Origin: an uncultured Bacilli bacterium
GTDB taxonomy: Bacteria > Bacillota_I > Bacilli_A > RF39 > UBA660
Length of the DNA: 10,009 bases
Assembly: GCA_951800155.1 (NCBI GenBank)
Contig: CATOJL010000042.1
Location: 1-10,009 of the forward strand
Direction of reading: 5' to 3'
Shown: piece after piece, positions 1 to 6,855 of the stretch
Layout of the letters: the number at the start of each line of letters is the position of its first letter
Position numbering within the stretch: position 1 is the first letter of the stretch
The notes under the pieces: generated by a model
The model's database searches: none
The model's input: only the letters and a program-made list of their open reading frames with translations
Told to the model about the DNA's origin: nothing
Position numbers and translations under genes: made by a program

Positions 1-22
1 CTATTGATTCCAGAGTAATTAG

Positions 23-60
23 AAAAACAGATATTGTTCAAAGCATTTGTCTGTTTTTTT
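23..60 (+). terminator. Rho-independent terminator of an upstream gene
   Basis: The left arm (A23 to A33, core CAGATA) pairs with the right arm (T48 to T58, core TGTCTG) with one G-U pair. The loop is about 14 nt, and a T run reaches position 60. One frame at the very start of the window reads five codons and then TAA at 16-18, which would place the end of an upstream gene just before this hairpin; five codons are too few to call that gene. The A-run at 23-27 gives a short U-tract on the other strand, so the hairpin could act in both directions. Confidence 0.75.
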
Positions 61-70
61 GTTTTAAAAG

Positions 71-101
71 TATGTTTGTCTATTAAAAAAAGGCAGACAT
101 A
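71..101 (+). other. Stem-loop in the leader region, function unknown
   Basis: Bases 71-81 pair with 91-101 in an 11-bp stem with a 9-nt A-rich loop (82-90). Two of the pairs (T76-G96 and T79-G93) are G-U wobbles when read as + strand RNA. They become A-C mismatches on the minus strand, so the fold suits + strand RNA. No T run follows, so it is not a standard terminator. It lies upstream of the best promoter for the next gene, so it would be transcribed only by read-through or from an unrecognised start. It may also be chance in AT-rich DNA. Confidence 0.35.
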
Positions 102-229
102 GGGTGAATAAATATACTGAAGAAACTATAATAATTTTAAATATTCGAAAATTTTGCTATGAATTTTTTTTATATGTGTTAGAATAGTGTATAGTTTATT
201 AAAAAAAGAAAGAAATCACTTAGTTATAA

Positions 230-258
230 TTGAATATAAATAGCTTTGATGGTATAAT
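230..258 (+). promoter_or_regulatory. Sigma-A-type promoter for the first gene
   Basis: TTGAAT (230-235) and a perfect TATAAT (253-258) are separated by 17 bp. TGG at 250-252 gives an extended -10 (TGn). Transcription should begin near 264-266, leaving a leader of about 27 nt before the start codon at 292, with AGGAGG at 278-283. No operator-like palindrome overlaps the -35 or -10. Confidence 0.75.
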
Positions 259-291
259 CTTAGGTGCAAAAAGAACCAGGAGGACTTTAAT

Positions 292-2541
292 ATGGATAAA
301 AAATATATATGGTTATTTGGTGAAAATTCTGGCAATACAGCAAACAATAATTCTTTCTATTTTTGGAAGGAAGCTGTAAAAGAGAGTGATGAAATTTTAA
401 AATATTTTGTTTTGAAAAAGACTAAGAAACATTTAGAATTGTACCGTCACTTAACGGATTTAGAAAAAACATATATAGTTTGGAAAAATTCAATAAAGCA
501 TTATCAATTGTATAAATGTGCCGATATGCTTCTTGTATCATTAAGTTATAAAGATGTACAGCCAACGAAAGGTGGAGGGGCACTTAATGCGCCTGTTATT
601 TACTTGCAACATGGAACGACAGGAATTAAGAAAATAACTTATAGTGGTAATAGTTATAATAATCATATGTTTAGATTTATTGTATATAATCCTAAAATGA
701 TGCAATTATTTCAGGAAGAAAATGGCTTTAAGGAGTATCAGTTATATTATGCTAAAGTTCATCCAAGATATCAGGAACTTGTAAAGAAACAACGTGCTTA
801 TAAAGGGGAGCAAAATCAAATTTTGTGGTTTGTGACATGGAGGGAATATTTTGGGAATAATCCAGAAACAAAACAGTTTTTAAGAACCGTTAAAAGAACA
901 ATTGAAAATGAAAAGCTAGCTAATTTTTTGCGTAATGAAGAGTTGACAATAAAATTATGTATGCATAGTTTGTTTACTAAAGAACATAAAGACTATTTAA
1001 GACAGGCTCTAAAAGATACCAATATTGAAATTGCGGATTCTTCAAAAATTGATGTTATGGATGAAATGGTGAAAAGTAGACTTTTAATTACAGATTACTC
1101 CTCTTTAGGATTTGATTTTACTTTTCTAGGGAAACCTGTTGTATTATTTCAACCAGATCGAGATGTTTACTTAAGAAAAAGAAGTTTATATTGTTCTTGT
1201 GAAGACATAGAGAAAAATAGTATTGATACATCTTCTAGTTTAGTAAAGTATATTATGAAAGGCGATTATTCAATTAATTCATTTTTTATTGAGAGGACAC
1301 CAGATGATATAGATTATGATGCTGTAGTCGATGGAGCATATACAAAGGAGTTATACAAGAACTTAAAGGAAGCTCAAATTCAAAAAATTGTTTTTTTAGG
1401 ATACAACTTCTTTGGAAGAGGGGGAACAATCTCTGCGACAAAATCTTTAGTAGAAGGATTATTAGAAAAGGGATATTTGGTTGAACTTTTATCTTTAAAG
1501 AAGACAAATCGTATTAATAATTGTGAATTTCCTTATGGATGTATAGTAAAAAGTATTTATGTAGCAAGTAAAAAATCTAAGAAAACAATATTAAAAAGAG
1601 CTATGTATTTACGAGATACCCATTATTCTTATTTGAAATACGATAGTAATAAAAGGTATTTAATTCCATATGCAGGTATAGGTCTTAAAAAATACTTACA
1701 GAATGTAAAAGCGAAAACGGTTGTATCAACTAGAGAAACACTCCATTTTTTCTTATATGATACAAAATCAGAGTTTGTTAAGAATAAAATTTACTTTTTT
1801 CATACAGATGCGAATTTGATTGAGGAAATATATCCTGGAATTATGACAAAATTAGATGCACTACAGTTAGAAAAATGTGCGTTTGTTACAGAGCTAAACC
1901 GAAAAAGATATATTGAAAAATTAAATTTTAAGAGTTATAAAAATTATGGGGTAATCGGAAATGCACTGACTAGTAACTCTATTATTCCAAGAGAAGAGAT
2001 TAAGGCTCCTGGAAAAAAAGAAATATATTCTGGCATTTATCTAACAAGAATTTCTAAGGATCGTGTAAAAGACTTAAATAATGTAATTGAATTTGGAAAG
2101 TATTTGAAAGAAAATAAGATTTCTACGATTCGTATCCATGTATATGGGACAGGAGATTATGTTGATCAATTCGAAGATTTAATTTTTGAAAATGATATTG
2201 ATGAATATATCTTTTATAAAGGACTTACGCAATGTCCGCAACTTGAAATTCGAAAACATGATTTTACAGTTGACTTTTCTTTAAATCAGTCGTTTGGTAT
2301 GTCTTATATAGAAAGTACTTTAAATGGTTCAAAAGTCTTTGCTTATCCAAACTATGGTTCAAAAGAAGTTCTTGAAGAAATACCAGATGCTTTTATTACA
2401 TCTTTTGAAGACTTAGTAAATAAGATACATGCATTAGAAAAAGTGACAGATGTAGAATTAAAAAGAAATTTTGATATGATTATGAAAAAATATTCTAGAA
2501 AGGAAGTATCTAATAAGTTTTTAGATTTATTAGAGAAATAA
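292..2541 (+). CDS. Fusion of CDP-glycerol glycerophosphotransferase and GT-B glycosyltransferase domains
   Basis: A two-domain enzyme expected at the inner membrane face. Residues about 1-345 resemble the CDP-glycerol:poly(glycerophosphate) glycerophosphotransferase family (Pfam Glyphos_transf). Signature points are QHGT at 106-109, a TWR segment at 182-184 in place of the usual PTFR, H225 at the RxH-like position, and ITDYSS at 266-271 followed by GKP at 280-282. The family GxPRxD motif is altered here to V156-H-P-R-Y-Q161. Residues about 364-749 look like a GT4/GT1-type GT-B glycosyltransferase, with GRGG at 375-378 near the domain start and a nucleotide-sugar-binding region around 660-695. 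In its E-x7-E motif the first acid is replaced by Q666, while E674 is kept. No membrane segment is evident. AGGAGG lies 8 nt before the ATG. The next gene starts 2 nt after the stop, so they are probably cotranscribed. Likely role: addition of glycerol phosphate and a sugar to a teichoic-acid-like polymer. Domain assignment is fairly sure; the exact acceptor and sugar are unknown. Confidence 0.82.
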   Translation: MDKKYIWLFGENSGNTANNNSFYFWKEAVKESDEILKYFVLKKTKKHLELYRHLTDLEKTYIVWKNSIKHYQLYKCADMLLVSLSYKDVQPTKGGGALNAPVIYLQHGTTGIKKITYSGNSYNNHMFRFIVYNPKMMQLFQEENGFKEYQLYYAKVHPRYQELVKKQRAYKGEQNQILWFVTWREYFGNNPETKQFLRTVKRTIENEKLANFLRNEELTIKLCMHSLFTKEHKDYLRQALKDTNIEIADSSKIDVMDEMVKSRLLITDYSSLGFDFTFLGKPVVLFQPDRDVYLRKRSLYCSCEDIEKNSIDTSSSLVKYIMKGDYSINSFFIERTPDDIDYDAVVDGAYTKELYKNLKEAQIQKIVFLGYNFFGRGGTISATKSLVEGLLEKGYLVELLSLKKTNRINNCEFPYGCIVKSIYVASKKSKKTILKRAMYLRDTHYSYLKYDSNKRYLIPYAGIGLKKYLQNVKAKTVVSTRETLHFFLYDTKSEFVKNKIYFFHTDANLIEEIYPGIMTKLDALQLEKCAFVTELNRKRYIEKLNFKSYKNYGVIGNALTSNSIIPREEIKAPGKKEIYSGIYLTRISKDRVKDLNNVIEFGKYLKENKISTIRIHVYGTGDYVDQFEDLIFENDIDEYIFYKGLTQCPQLEIRKHDFTVDFSLNQSFGMSYIESTLNGSKVFAYPNYGSKEVLEEIPDAFITSFEDLVNKIHALEKVTDVELKRNFDMIMKKYSRKEVSNKFLDLLEK

Positions 2542-2543
2542 GT

Positions 2544-3656
2544 ATGGTAGTAGAGGAAAACAAGAAATTAAAAAAAATGATATTTCTTATTTTGGGGGTA
2601 TATTTGATTTTCTTTTTTGGAGTTTCTTGCACAATGCAAAAGGAAATTGCCTCACCAAATATTTCTATAGAGAAAATTAAATGGCCACCTAAGGATAATA
2701 CATTAGTAACAAAAGAAACTTTTAAATTAGATTTGGTGAGTGCCTATGGAGATAATGAAGGATATCATCCAAAAGTAGTTGCATTTGATGAAGCATGGAA
2801 TGGATATTATTATTGGATTGCTTTTACACCATATCCTCGCGCAGATCAAGGAAAAGAAAATCCACATATTTTGGCAAGCAATGATATGATTGATTGGGAA
2901 GAACCTGAAGGATTTCATAATCCGTTAGAACCACGTCCAAATGGAGATTCTAGATATTTTTATAATTCAGATACACATCTTTTATATAATGAGAAAGAAA
3001 ATCGATTAGAGTGTTTTTGGAGATATGTTGATGATGTGAACAGGATCGTTATTATTTATGAATCACACACATATGATGGTGTTTCTTGGAGTAAAAAAGA
3101 AATATTTCTACAAAATAAGAGATTTAAGGTAGATTATCTTAGTCCTGTTGTCATGATTGAAGATGGGAAATATAAAGTATGGTATGTAGATAGGGATTTT
3201 ACATTAAAGTATATTGAACGGGGAGTAGAAGAAAGCAAGTGGACAAGTGCTAGAAAAATAAATTTGCACTATGAGGATAAAAATTTAAAAAATTGGCATC
3301 TTGATGTGATTAAAACTGAAGAAGGGTATGAGATGTTGGTGAGTGCTTTTATTAAAGGCCAAAATCATAATCAAATGAATCTTTATTATACAAAGTCCAA
3401 AGACAATATTTATTATGATCAAATGAAGGTTCTTTTAACACCATTAAAATATAGTTGGAATAATAAAGGATTATATAGAAGTGCTCTTTTATACTATCAA
3501 GATCATTACTTCTTATTTTATAGTGGAATTGGTAAGGATGGAAATCGTGGAGTAGGGGTTACCTATGGAAAAACAATTGATTCACTTATTTGGCTTACAC
3601 CAAATAATGTATATGATTTGAAAAAAATAACAAGTAAAACAACTTGCTATGAGTAG
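2544..3656 (+). CDS. Predicted lipoprotein with a five-bladed beta-propeller-like domain (GH43/GH32-like)
   Basis: The N-terminus carries lysines (K7, K8, K10, K11), a hydrophobic run (about 13-27) and a lipobox-like FGVSC ending at C29. This fits the general prokaryotic lipoprotein pattern, although Gly at -3 is not the commonest residue. The mature part shows five repeated units, each a small motif followed by two hydrophobic/aromatic strands, starting near residues 75, 141, 199, 251 and 311. SW/DW-type turns lie between them (for example D117-W118 and S181-W182). This is the pattern of five-bladed propellers found in GH43, GH32 and GH68 enzymes. I cannot locate the usual Asp/Asp/Glu triad with confidence; D143 and D254 are candidates, but blade three has S200-P201. 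The protein may therefore bind glycan rather than cut it. The start at 2544 keeps the positive n-region; M12 (position 2577) would remove it. The ribosome site is weak (GAGAAA just upstream), so translation may be coupled to the preceding gene. Its place in the locus suggests surface polymer remodelling or binding (inference). Confidence 0.62.
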   Translation: MVVEENKKLKKMIFLILGVYLIFFFGVSCTMQKEIASPNISIEKIKWPPKDNTLVTKETFKLDLVSAYGDNEGYHPKVVAFDEAWNGYYYWIAFTPYPRADQGKENPHILASNDMIDWEEPEGFHNPLEPRPNGDSRYFYNSDTHLLYNEKENRLECFWRYVDDVNRIVIIYESHTYDGVSWSKKEIFLQNKRFKVDYLSPVVMIEDGKYKVWYVDRDFTLKYIERGVEESKWTSARKINLHYEDKNLKNWHLDVIKTEEGYEMLVSAFIKGQNHNQMNLYYTKSKDNIYYDQMKVLLTPLKYSWNNKGLYRSALLYYQDHYFLFYSGIGKDGNRGVGVTYGKTIDSLIWLTPNNVYDLKKITSKTTCYE

Positions 3657-3672
3657 ATTCCTATGTTACAAT
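3644..3672 (+). promoter_or_regulatory. Candidate promoter for tagD inside the end of the lipoprotein gene
   Basis: TTGCTA (3644-3649) and TACAAT (3667-3672) have 17-bp spacing. TGT at 3664-3666 makes an extended -10. Initiation near 3679 would give a leader of about 17 nt. The site overlaps the last codons of the upstream gene. Matches of this quality do arise by chance in AT-rich DNA, so it may only supplement read-through from the promoter at 230-258. Confidence 0.42.
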
Positions 3673-3695
3673 AAGTAGTAGAGGGTAGGGATTTA

Positions 3696-4136
3696 ATGAA
3701 AAGAATATTAACATATGGAACATATGACCTTTTACACTATGGGCATATTCGTTTACTTCAAAGAGCAAAGCAAATGGGTGATTATTTAATTGTAGCACTT
3801 TCGACTGATGAGTTTAACGAAATTAAGAATAAGAAAGCATACCATAATTATGAAACTAGAAAGAAAATGTTAGAAGCCATACGTTATGTTGACTTGGTTA
3901 TTCCCGAAAATACGTGGGAACAGAAGATTGATGATGTAAGAAAATATCAAGTAGATATAGTAGTCATGGGTTCTGATTGGAAGAATAATGAGCGTTTTGA
4001 ATGTTTGAAACCTTATTGTGAGGTTGTTTATTTGGATAGAACAGAAGGAGTTTCGACTACCCAAATTAAAAGTGATTTAAGATTGCAAGAACCAATAAGT
4101 GGAGTTAATCAACTACCTGAGGAAAAAAAGGTATGA
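3696..4136 (+). CDS. tagD: Glycerol-3-phosphate cytidylyltransferase (TagD/TarD)
   Basis: A cytosolic enzyme that makes CDP-glycerol from CTP and sn-glycerol 3-phosphate, the donor for every glycerophosphotransferase in this window. The nucleotidyltransferase signature is complete: a GTYD start (8-11), HYGH (HxGH, 14-17) for CTP binding, and RTEGVST at 115-121, which is the second family signature (RTEGIST in relatives). The protein is 146 aa, whereas Bacillus subtilis TagD is 129 aa; the extra residues form a polar tail after about 130 that looks disordered. Purine-rich GAGGGTAGGG (3681-3690) ends 5 nt before the ATG. The gene sits 39 nt after the lipoprotein gene, and a terminator follows its stop directly. 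Function is secure from the motifs and from the neighbouring enzymes that use CDP-glycerol. Confidence 0.95.
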   Translation: MKRILTYGTYDLLHYGHIRLLQRAKQMGDYLIVALSTDEFNEIKNKKAYHNYETRKKMLEAIRYVDLVIPENTWEQKIDDVRKYQVDIVVMGSDWKNNERFECLKPYCEVVYLDRTEGVSTTQIKSDLRLQEPISGVNQLPEEKKV

Positions 4137-4144
4137 TTTCTTTC

Positions 4145-4174
4145 TTGATGAGAAATGATGAATGTTTATAGAAT
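4145..4174 (+). promoter_or_regulatory. Candidate promoter embedded in the tagD terminator
   Basis: TTGATG (4145-4150) and TAGAAT (4169-4174) are 18 bp apart. The -10 falls in the loop and inner edge of the terminator hairpin. Initiation near 4181 would place the start downstream of most of the stem and leave a leader of about 20 nt carrying AGGAGG. There is no other room for a promoter between the terminator and the ribosome site. The hexamers match consensus in 4 and 5 of 6 positions. It could be chance. Confidence 0.4.
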
Positions 4175-4191
4175 ACATTCATTCTTTTTTT
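4157..4191 (+). terminator. Rho-independent terminator after tagD
   Basis: The stem GATGAATGT (4157-4165) pairs with ACATTCATT (4175-4183), nine pairs including one outer G-U, with a 9-nt loop. C4184 and a run of seven T (4185-4191) follow. The T run directly touches the AGGAGG of the next gene (4192-4197). Termination here would end the tagD transcript; incomplete termination would let the downstream pair of genes be expressed at a lower level. Confidence 0.72.
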
Positions 4192-4202
4192 AGGAGGTTA
4201 AT

Positions 4203-5372
4203 ATGTATATATTATTGTTTCTATTTCAAATACACTTAAAAATTATTTATTTTATTTTAAAACTATGTATTCGGCAGAAAAAACAAATTTTCTTTTTAAG
4301 TAGACAGACCAATAAACCTTCTATTAATTATCAGCATTTAATGAATTTTATAAAGAAGAACGATTCATCGATAATAATTAGGTGTAGTTGCAAGCGAGTC
4401 GCTGAAAATTTGAATAAAAAGATACATTCTAGCGGAAATATAAAAAATGGTTTTTCTTGGAAAGAAGGAAAGGAAATCTTATTATACTATTGTTTATTAT
4501 ATAAGCAAATGTACTATTTAGCTTCTTCTAAAATGGTTATTATTGATGGGTATAATATTCTTATTAGTTGTCTTAAACATAGGAAAACTACGAAAATTAT
4601 ACAGATATGGCACGCTTTAGCGGCTATTAAAAAGTTTGGTTATCAAACGATTGATAGAAAGGATGGCATTTCCTTAAAAAGAGCCAAGTTACTTCATTTA
4701 CATGAAAACTATGATTATGTACTATCTGGTTCAGATGCTATGAGAAAGCCATTTAGTGAAGCTTTCCATATCTCGCAGGAAAAAGTGTTGTCTATAGGCA
4801 CCCCTTATATAGACTATTTATTAAACACCAAGCCAAATAAGATAAAAGCTTATAAAGAATATCCATGTTTAAAAAATAAAAAAGTAATATTATATTGTCC
4901 AACATTTCGTAAAAATGGAAGAAATGTAGTGAATGATATTGTTAAAAATATAGATTTAAAAAAGTATTGTTTGGTTATTCGTTTACATCCCCTTGATTCA
5001 ATAAACACTCTAGAAATGGTCCCAGAGGGAGTTTTAATGAATCCTACAATAGAGTATGTGACTTTGCTTAAAATAGCTGATTATGTAATTACAGATTATT
5101 CAGCTTTAATGATTGAAGCTAGCATTGTAAAAGCAAATGTTCTTTTATATGTTTATGATTATGAAAAATATAAAAGAGAAAACGGGCTTAACATGGATTT
5201 ATTTAAAGAACTTCAAGGATGCGTATTTAAAAATTTTAAAGATTTGATGTTATGCATAGAGAATAATCAATATAATAAGAGTACTTTATTATGTTTTAGA
5301 AAAAAATTTATTACAAATTTAGAGGGAAACAGTACAGAGAAAATATATCATTTGATTAGGGGGATATTATGA
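4203..5372 (+). CDS. CDP-glycerol glycerophosphotransferase, TagB-like
   Basis: A membrane-associated enzyme that transfers glycerol phosphate from CDP-glycerol to a lipid-linked acceptor at the cytoplasmic face. The length (389 aa) is close to B. subtilis TagB, the primase that adds the first glycerol phosphate to the undecaprenyl-PP-disaccharide. Family motifs appear in order: IWHA at 135-138, GTPYID at 199-204, YCPTFR at 231-236, RLHP at 260-263 and ITDYSAL at 296-302 with E305. The N-terminus (about 1-22) is hydrophobic and aromatic with scattered basic residues, suited to membrane attachment. AGGAGG lies 5 nt before the ATG. The stop overlaps the next start by 4 nt (ATGA), so the two are probably translationally coupled. 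The primase role is inferred from single-domain size and the pairing with a TagF/TarF-like partner; related enzymes that add a few units elsewhere cannot be excluded. Confidence 0.85.
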   Translation: MYILLFLFQIHLKIIYFILKLCIRQKKQIFFLSRQTNKPSINYQHLMNFIKKNDSSIIIRCSCKRVAENLNKKIHSSGNIKNGFSWKEGKEILLYYCLLYKQMYYLASSKMVIIDGYNILISCLKHRKTTKIIQIWHALAAIKKFGYQTIDRKDGISLKRAKLLHLHENYDYVLSGSDAMRKPFSEAFHISQEKVLSIGTPYIDYLLNTKPNKIKAYKEYPCLKNKKVILYCPTFRKNGRNVVNDIVKNIDLKKYCLVIRLHPLDSINTLEMVPEGVLMNPTIEYVTLLKIADYVITDYSALMIEASIVKANVLLYVYDYEKYKRENGLNMDLFKELQGCVFKNFKDLMLCIENNQYNKSTLLCFRKKFITNLEGNSTEKIYHLIRGIL

Positions 5373-6616
5373 GTTGTGTGAGAAAAGTATTAGTTGATAT
5401 AGCAAAAAAAAATACCATGATGCGAAAATTATTTCGATGGATAAAGCGATTGGAAGAAAGTATAAGCTATAAAAAGTATTATTATCGATATAAAGTGAAT
5501 AATAAGGTCGTTTTTTTTGAAACATTTAATGGGAGAAATTATGGATGTAGTCCCAAAGCAATTTATGAAAAAATGATAGAAATGGATGCCTTTAAGGATT
5601 ATAAATTTGTCTGGTCGTTTCTTGATTTAGGGAATCATGAAATAAAAAAAGATGAAAGATTAATACTTGTGAAGCATAACAGTAGAGATTATTTTAAATA
5701 TTTGTCGATTTCAAAATATTGGATTGTCAATTCGATTTTAGAAGAAAGTATTAAAAAGAAAAAAACACAAGTGTATGTGCAGTGTTGGCATGGAACTCCC
5801 TTAAAAAGACTACGATATGATATAGAGGTAGAGGGTTCTGTTATGAATACAATTAGTGAAATTCGAAAGAGAAATGATATTGATGCAGTACGATTTGATT
5901 ACTTTCTTTCTCCTTCTAAATTTTGCACAAAAGTGTTTACATCAGCATTTAATTTGGTAAAGTTAGGAAAAAAAGATATATTAATAGAAAAAGGATATCC
6001 TAGAAATGATTCCTTATTTCATTATACAGAAAGAGAAGTACTGAATTTAAAGAAAAAATTTGGAATTAAAAAGAATAAGAAGGTCATTTTATATGCACCA
6101 ACATTTAGGGATAATCAACATACATCTGGAGTGGGATATACATATGAATTAGGAATTGATTTTGAACAGTTACAAAAAAAATTTGGAAAAGAGTATATTA
6201 TATTGTTTCGAACACATTATTTTGTTGCAAAACAATTAGACTTGAGAAAATATAATGGTTTTGTTATTGATGTATCTTTGGTTGATGATGTAAATGAGCT
6301 ATATATAGTTAGTGATATTATCATGACAGATTATTCTAGTGTCTTCTTTGATTTTGCAAATTTGAAAAGGCCTATGTTATTTTATATGTATGATTTAGAT
6401 TTATATAAAGGACAGTTAAGAGATTTTTATATTGATTTAGAAGAACTCCCAGGGCCTATTGCACAGACACAAGAAGAATTAGAAAATGCCTTAGAACATA
6501 TAGATGAAGTTTCTAAAAAGTATAAAGAAAAATACAAGCTGTTTAATCAAAAATACAATTATTTAGATGATGGAAATGCAAGTGAGAGAGTTATTCAGGA
6601 GATATTTAACCTTTGA
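5369..6616 (+). CDS. CDP-glycerol glycerophosphotransferase, TagF/TarF-like
   Basis: The second enzyme of the pair, expected to extend the chain by adding glycerol-phosphate units from CDP-glycerol. Near the N-terminus FFETFNG (49-55) and PKAIYE (62-67) form the typical opening of TagF/TarF catalytic domains. Catalytic-domain motifs follow: CWHGT at 139-143, GYPRND at 209-214, YAPTFRDN at 242-249, RTHYF at 281-285, MTDYSSVFFDFA at 319-330 and LEELPGP at 357-363. The two histidines at 141 and 283 match the positions essential in TagF. At 415 aa it lacks the long N-terminal region of B. subtilis TagF (746 aa) and is nearer Staphylococcus aureus TarF. Whether it polymerises or adds one unit cannot be read from sequence. 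A basic N-terminus (about 1-40) may bind the membrane. AGGGGG (5358-5363) precedes the ATG, which overlaps the upstream stop. Confidence 0.87.
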   Translation: MSCVRKVLVDIAKKNTMMRKLFRWIKRLEESISYKKYYYRYKVNNKVVFFETFNGRNYGCSPKAIYEKMIEMDAFKDYKFVWSFLDLGNHEIKKDERLILVKHNSRDYFKYLSISKYWIVNSILEESIKKKKTQVYVQCWHGTPLKRLRYDIEVEGSVMNTISEIRKRNDIDAVRFDYFLSPSKFCTKVFTSAFNLVKLGKKDILIEKGYPRNDSLFHYTEREVLNLKKKFGIKKNKKVILYAPTFRDNQHTSGVGYTYELGIDFEQLQKKFGKEYIILFRTHYFVAKQLDLRKYNGFVIDVSLVDDVNELYIVSDIIMTDYSSVFFDFANLKRPMLFYMYDLDLYKGQLRDFYIDLEELPGPIAQTQEELENALEHIDEVSKKYKEKYKLFNQKYNYLDDGNASERVIQEIFNL

Positions 6617-6755
6617 TAAGATTCTAATATATAGTAGTGAGCTTGTTTTATATTAAGGTTTGAATGTGTGATGAAGGTATATCCAATTAAAGTTTTAATG
6701 AATTATTCCGTAGAGCAATGAATAGTCTTTATAACTTGTATAGTAATAAAAATGT
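6617..6755 (+). other. Non-coding interval after the glycerophosphotransferase pair
   Basis: I see no convincing gene here. A 16-codon open frame (6671-6718, stop TGA 6719-6721) begins MKVYPIKVLM and vaguely recalls the start of a GT-B glycosyltransferase. It has no well-placed ribosome site and stops at once. It may be decayed coding sequence or chance. The stretch would form a long 3' UTR before the terminator that follows. Confidence 0.4.
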
Positions 6756-6779
6756 AAAATGACTTAGAGGTCATTTTTT
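6756..6779 (+). terminator. Rho-independent terminator
   Basis: AAAATGAC (6756-6763) pairs perfectly with GTCATTTT (6770-6777) around a 6-nt loop, and the T run continues to 6779. It ends the transcript of the two glycerophosphotransferase genes and separates them from the deacetylase unit. Confidence 0.82.
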
Positions 6780-6799
6780 CTTTAATATAAATTAGTTTC

Positions 6800-6828
6800 T
6801 TGAGTTTTACACATAATTAGACTATAAT
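6800..6828 (+). promoter_or_regulatory. Sigma-A-type promoter for the deacetylase/YfhO unit
   Basis: TTGAGT (6800-6805) and a perfect TATAAT (6823-6828) have 17-bp spacing. Initiation near 6835 leaves a leader of about 20 nt with GAAGGGA (6844-6850) before the ATG at 6856. The terminator just upstream makes this an independent transcription unit. Confidence 0.75.
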
Positions 6829-6855
6829 AGTGATTATAGAAAAGAAGGGATAAAT

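Noticed and set aside
48..99. Alternative stem: 48-60 can pair with 87-99 over about 13 bp, competing with the terminator at 23-60, as in an antiterminator.
   Set aside because: The competing strand lies downstream of the T run, so polymerase would already have passed or stopped at the terminator. It cannot work as standard attenuation, and much of the pairing is A-T run.
104..132. Second promoter for the first gene: GTGAAT (104-109), 17 bp, TATAAT (127-132).
   Set aside because: The -35 matches only three of six consensus positions, and a better extended -10 promoter lies nearer the gene.
154..185. Promoter-like TTGCTA (154-159) and TAGAAT (180-185) with a TGT before the -10.
   Set aside because: The spacer is 20 bp, too long for a normal sigma-A promoter.
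1286..1507. Open reading stretch on the minus strand within the fusion gene; similar ones lie at 2727-2918 and 3870-4064.
   Set aside because: They lie wholly inside strongly supported + strand genes, show no recognisable domain, and no promoter was seen for them.
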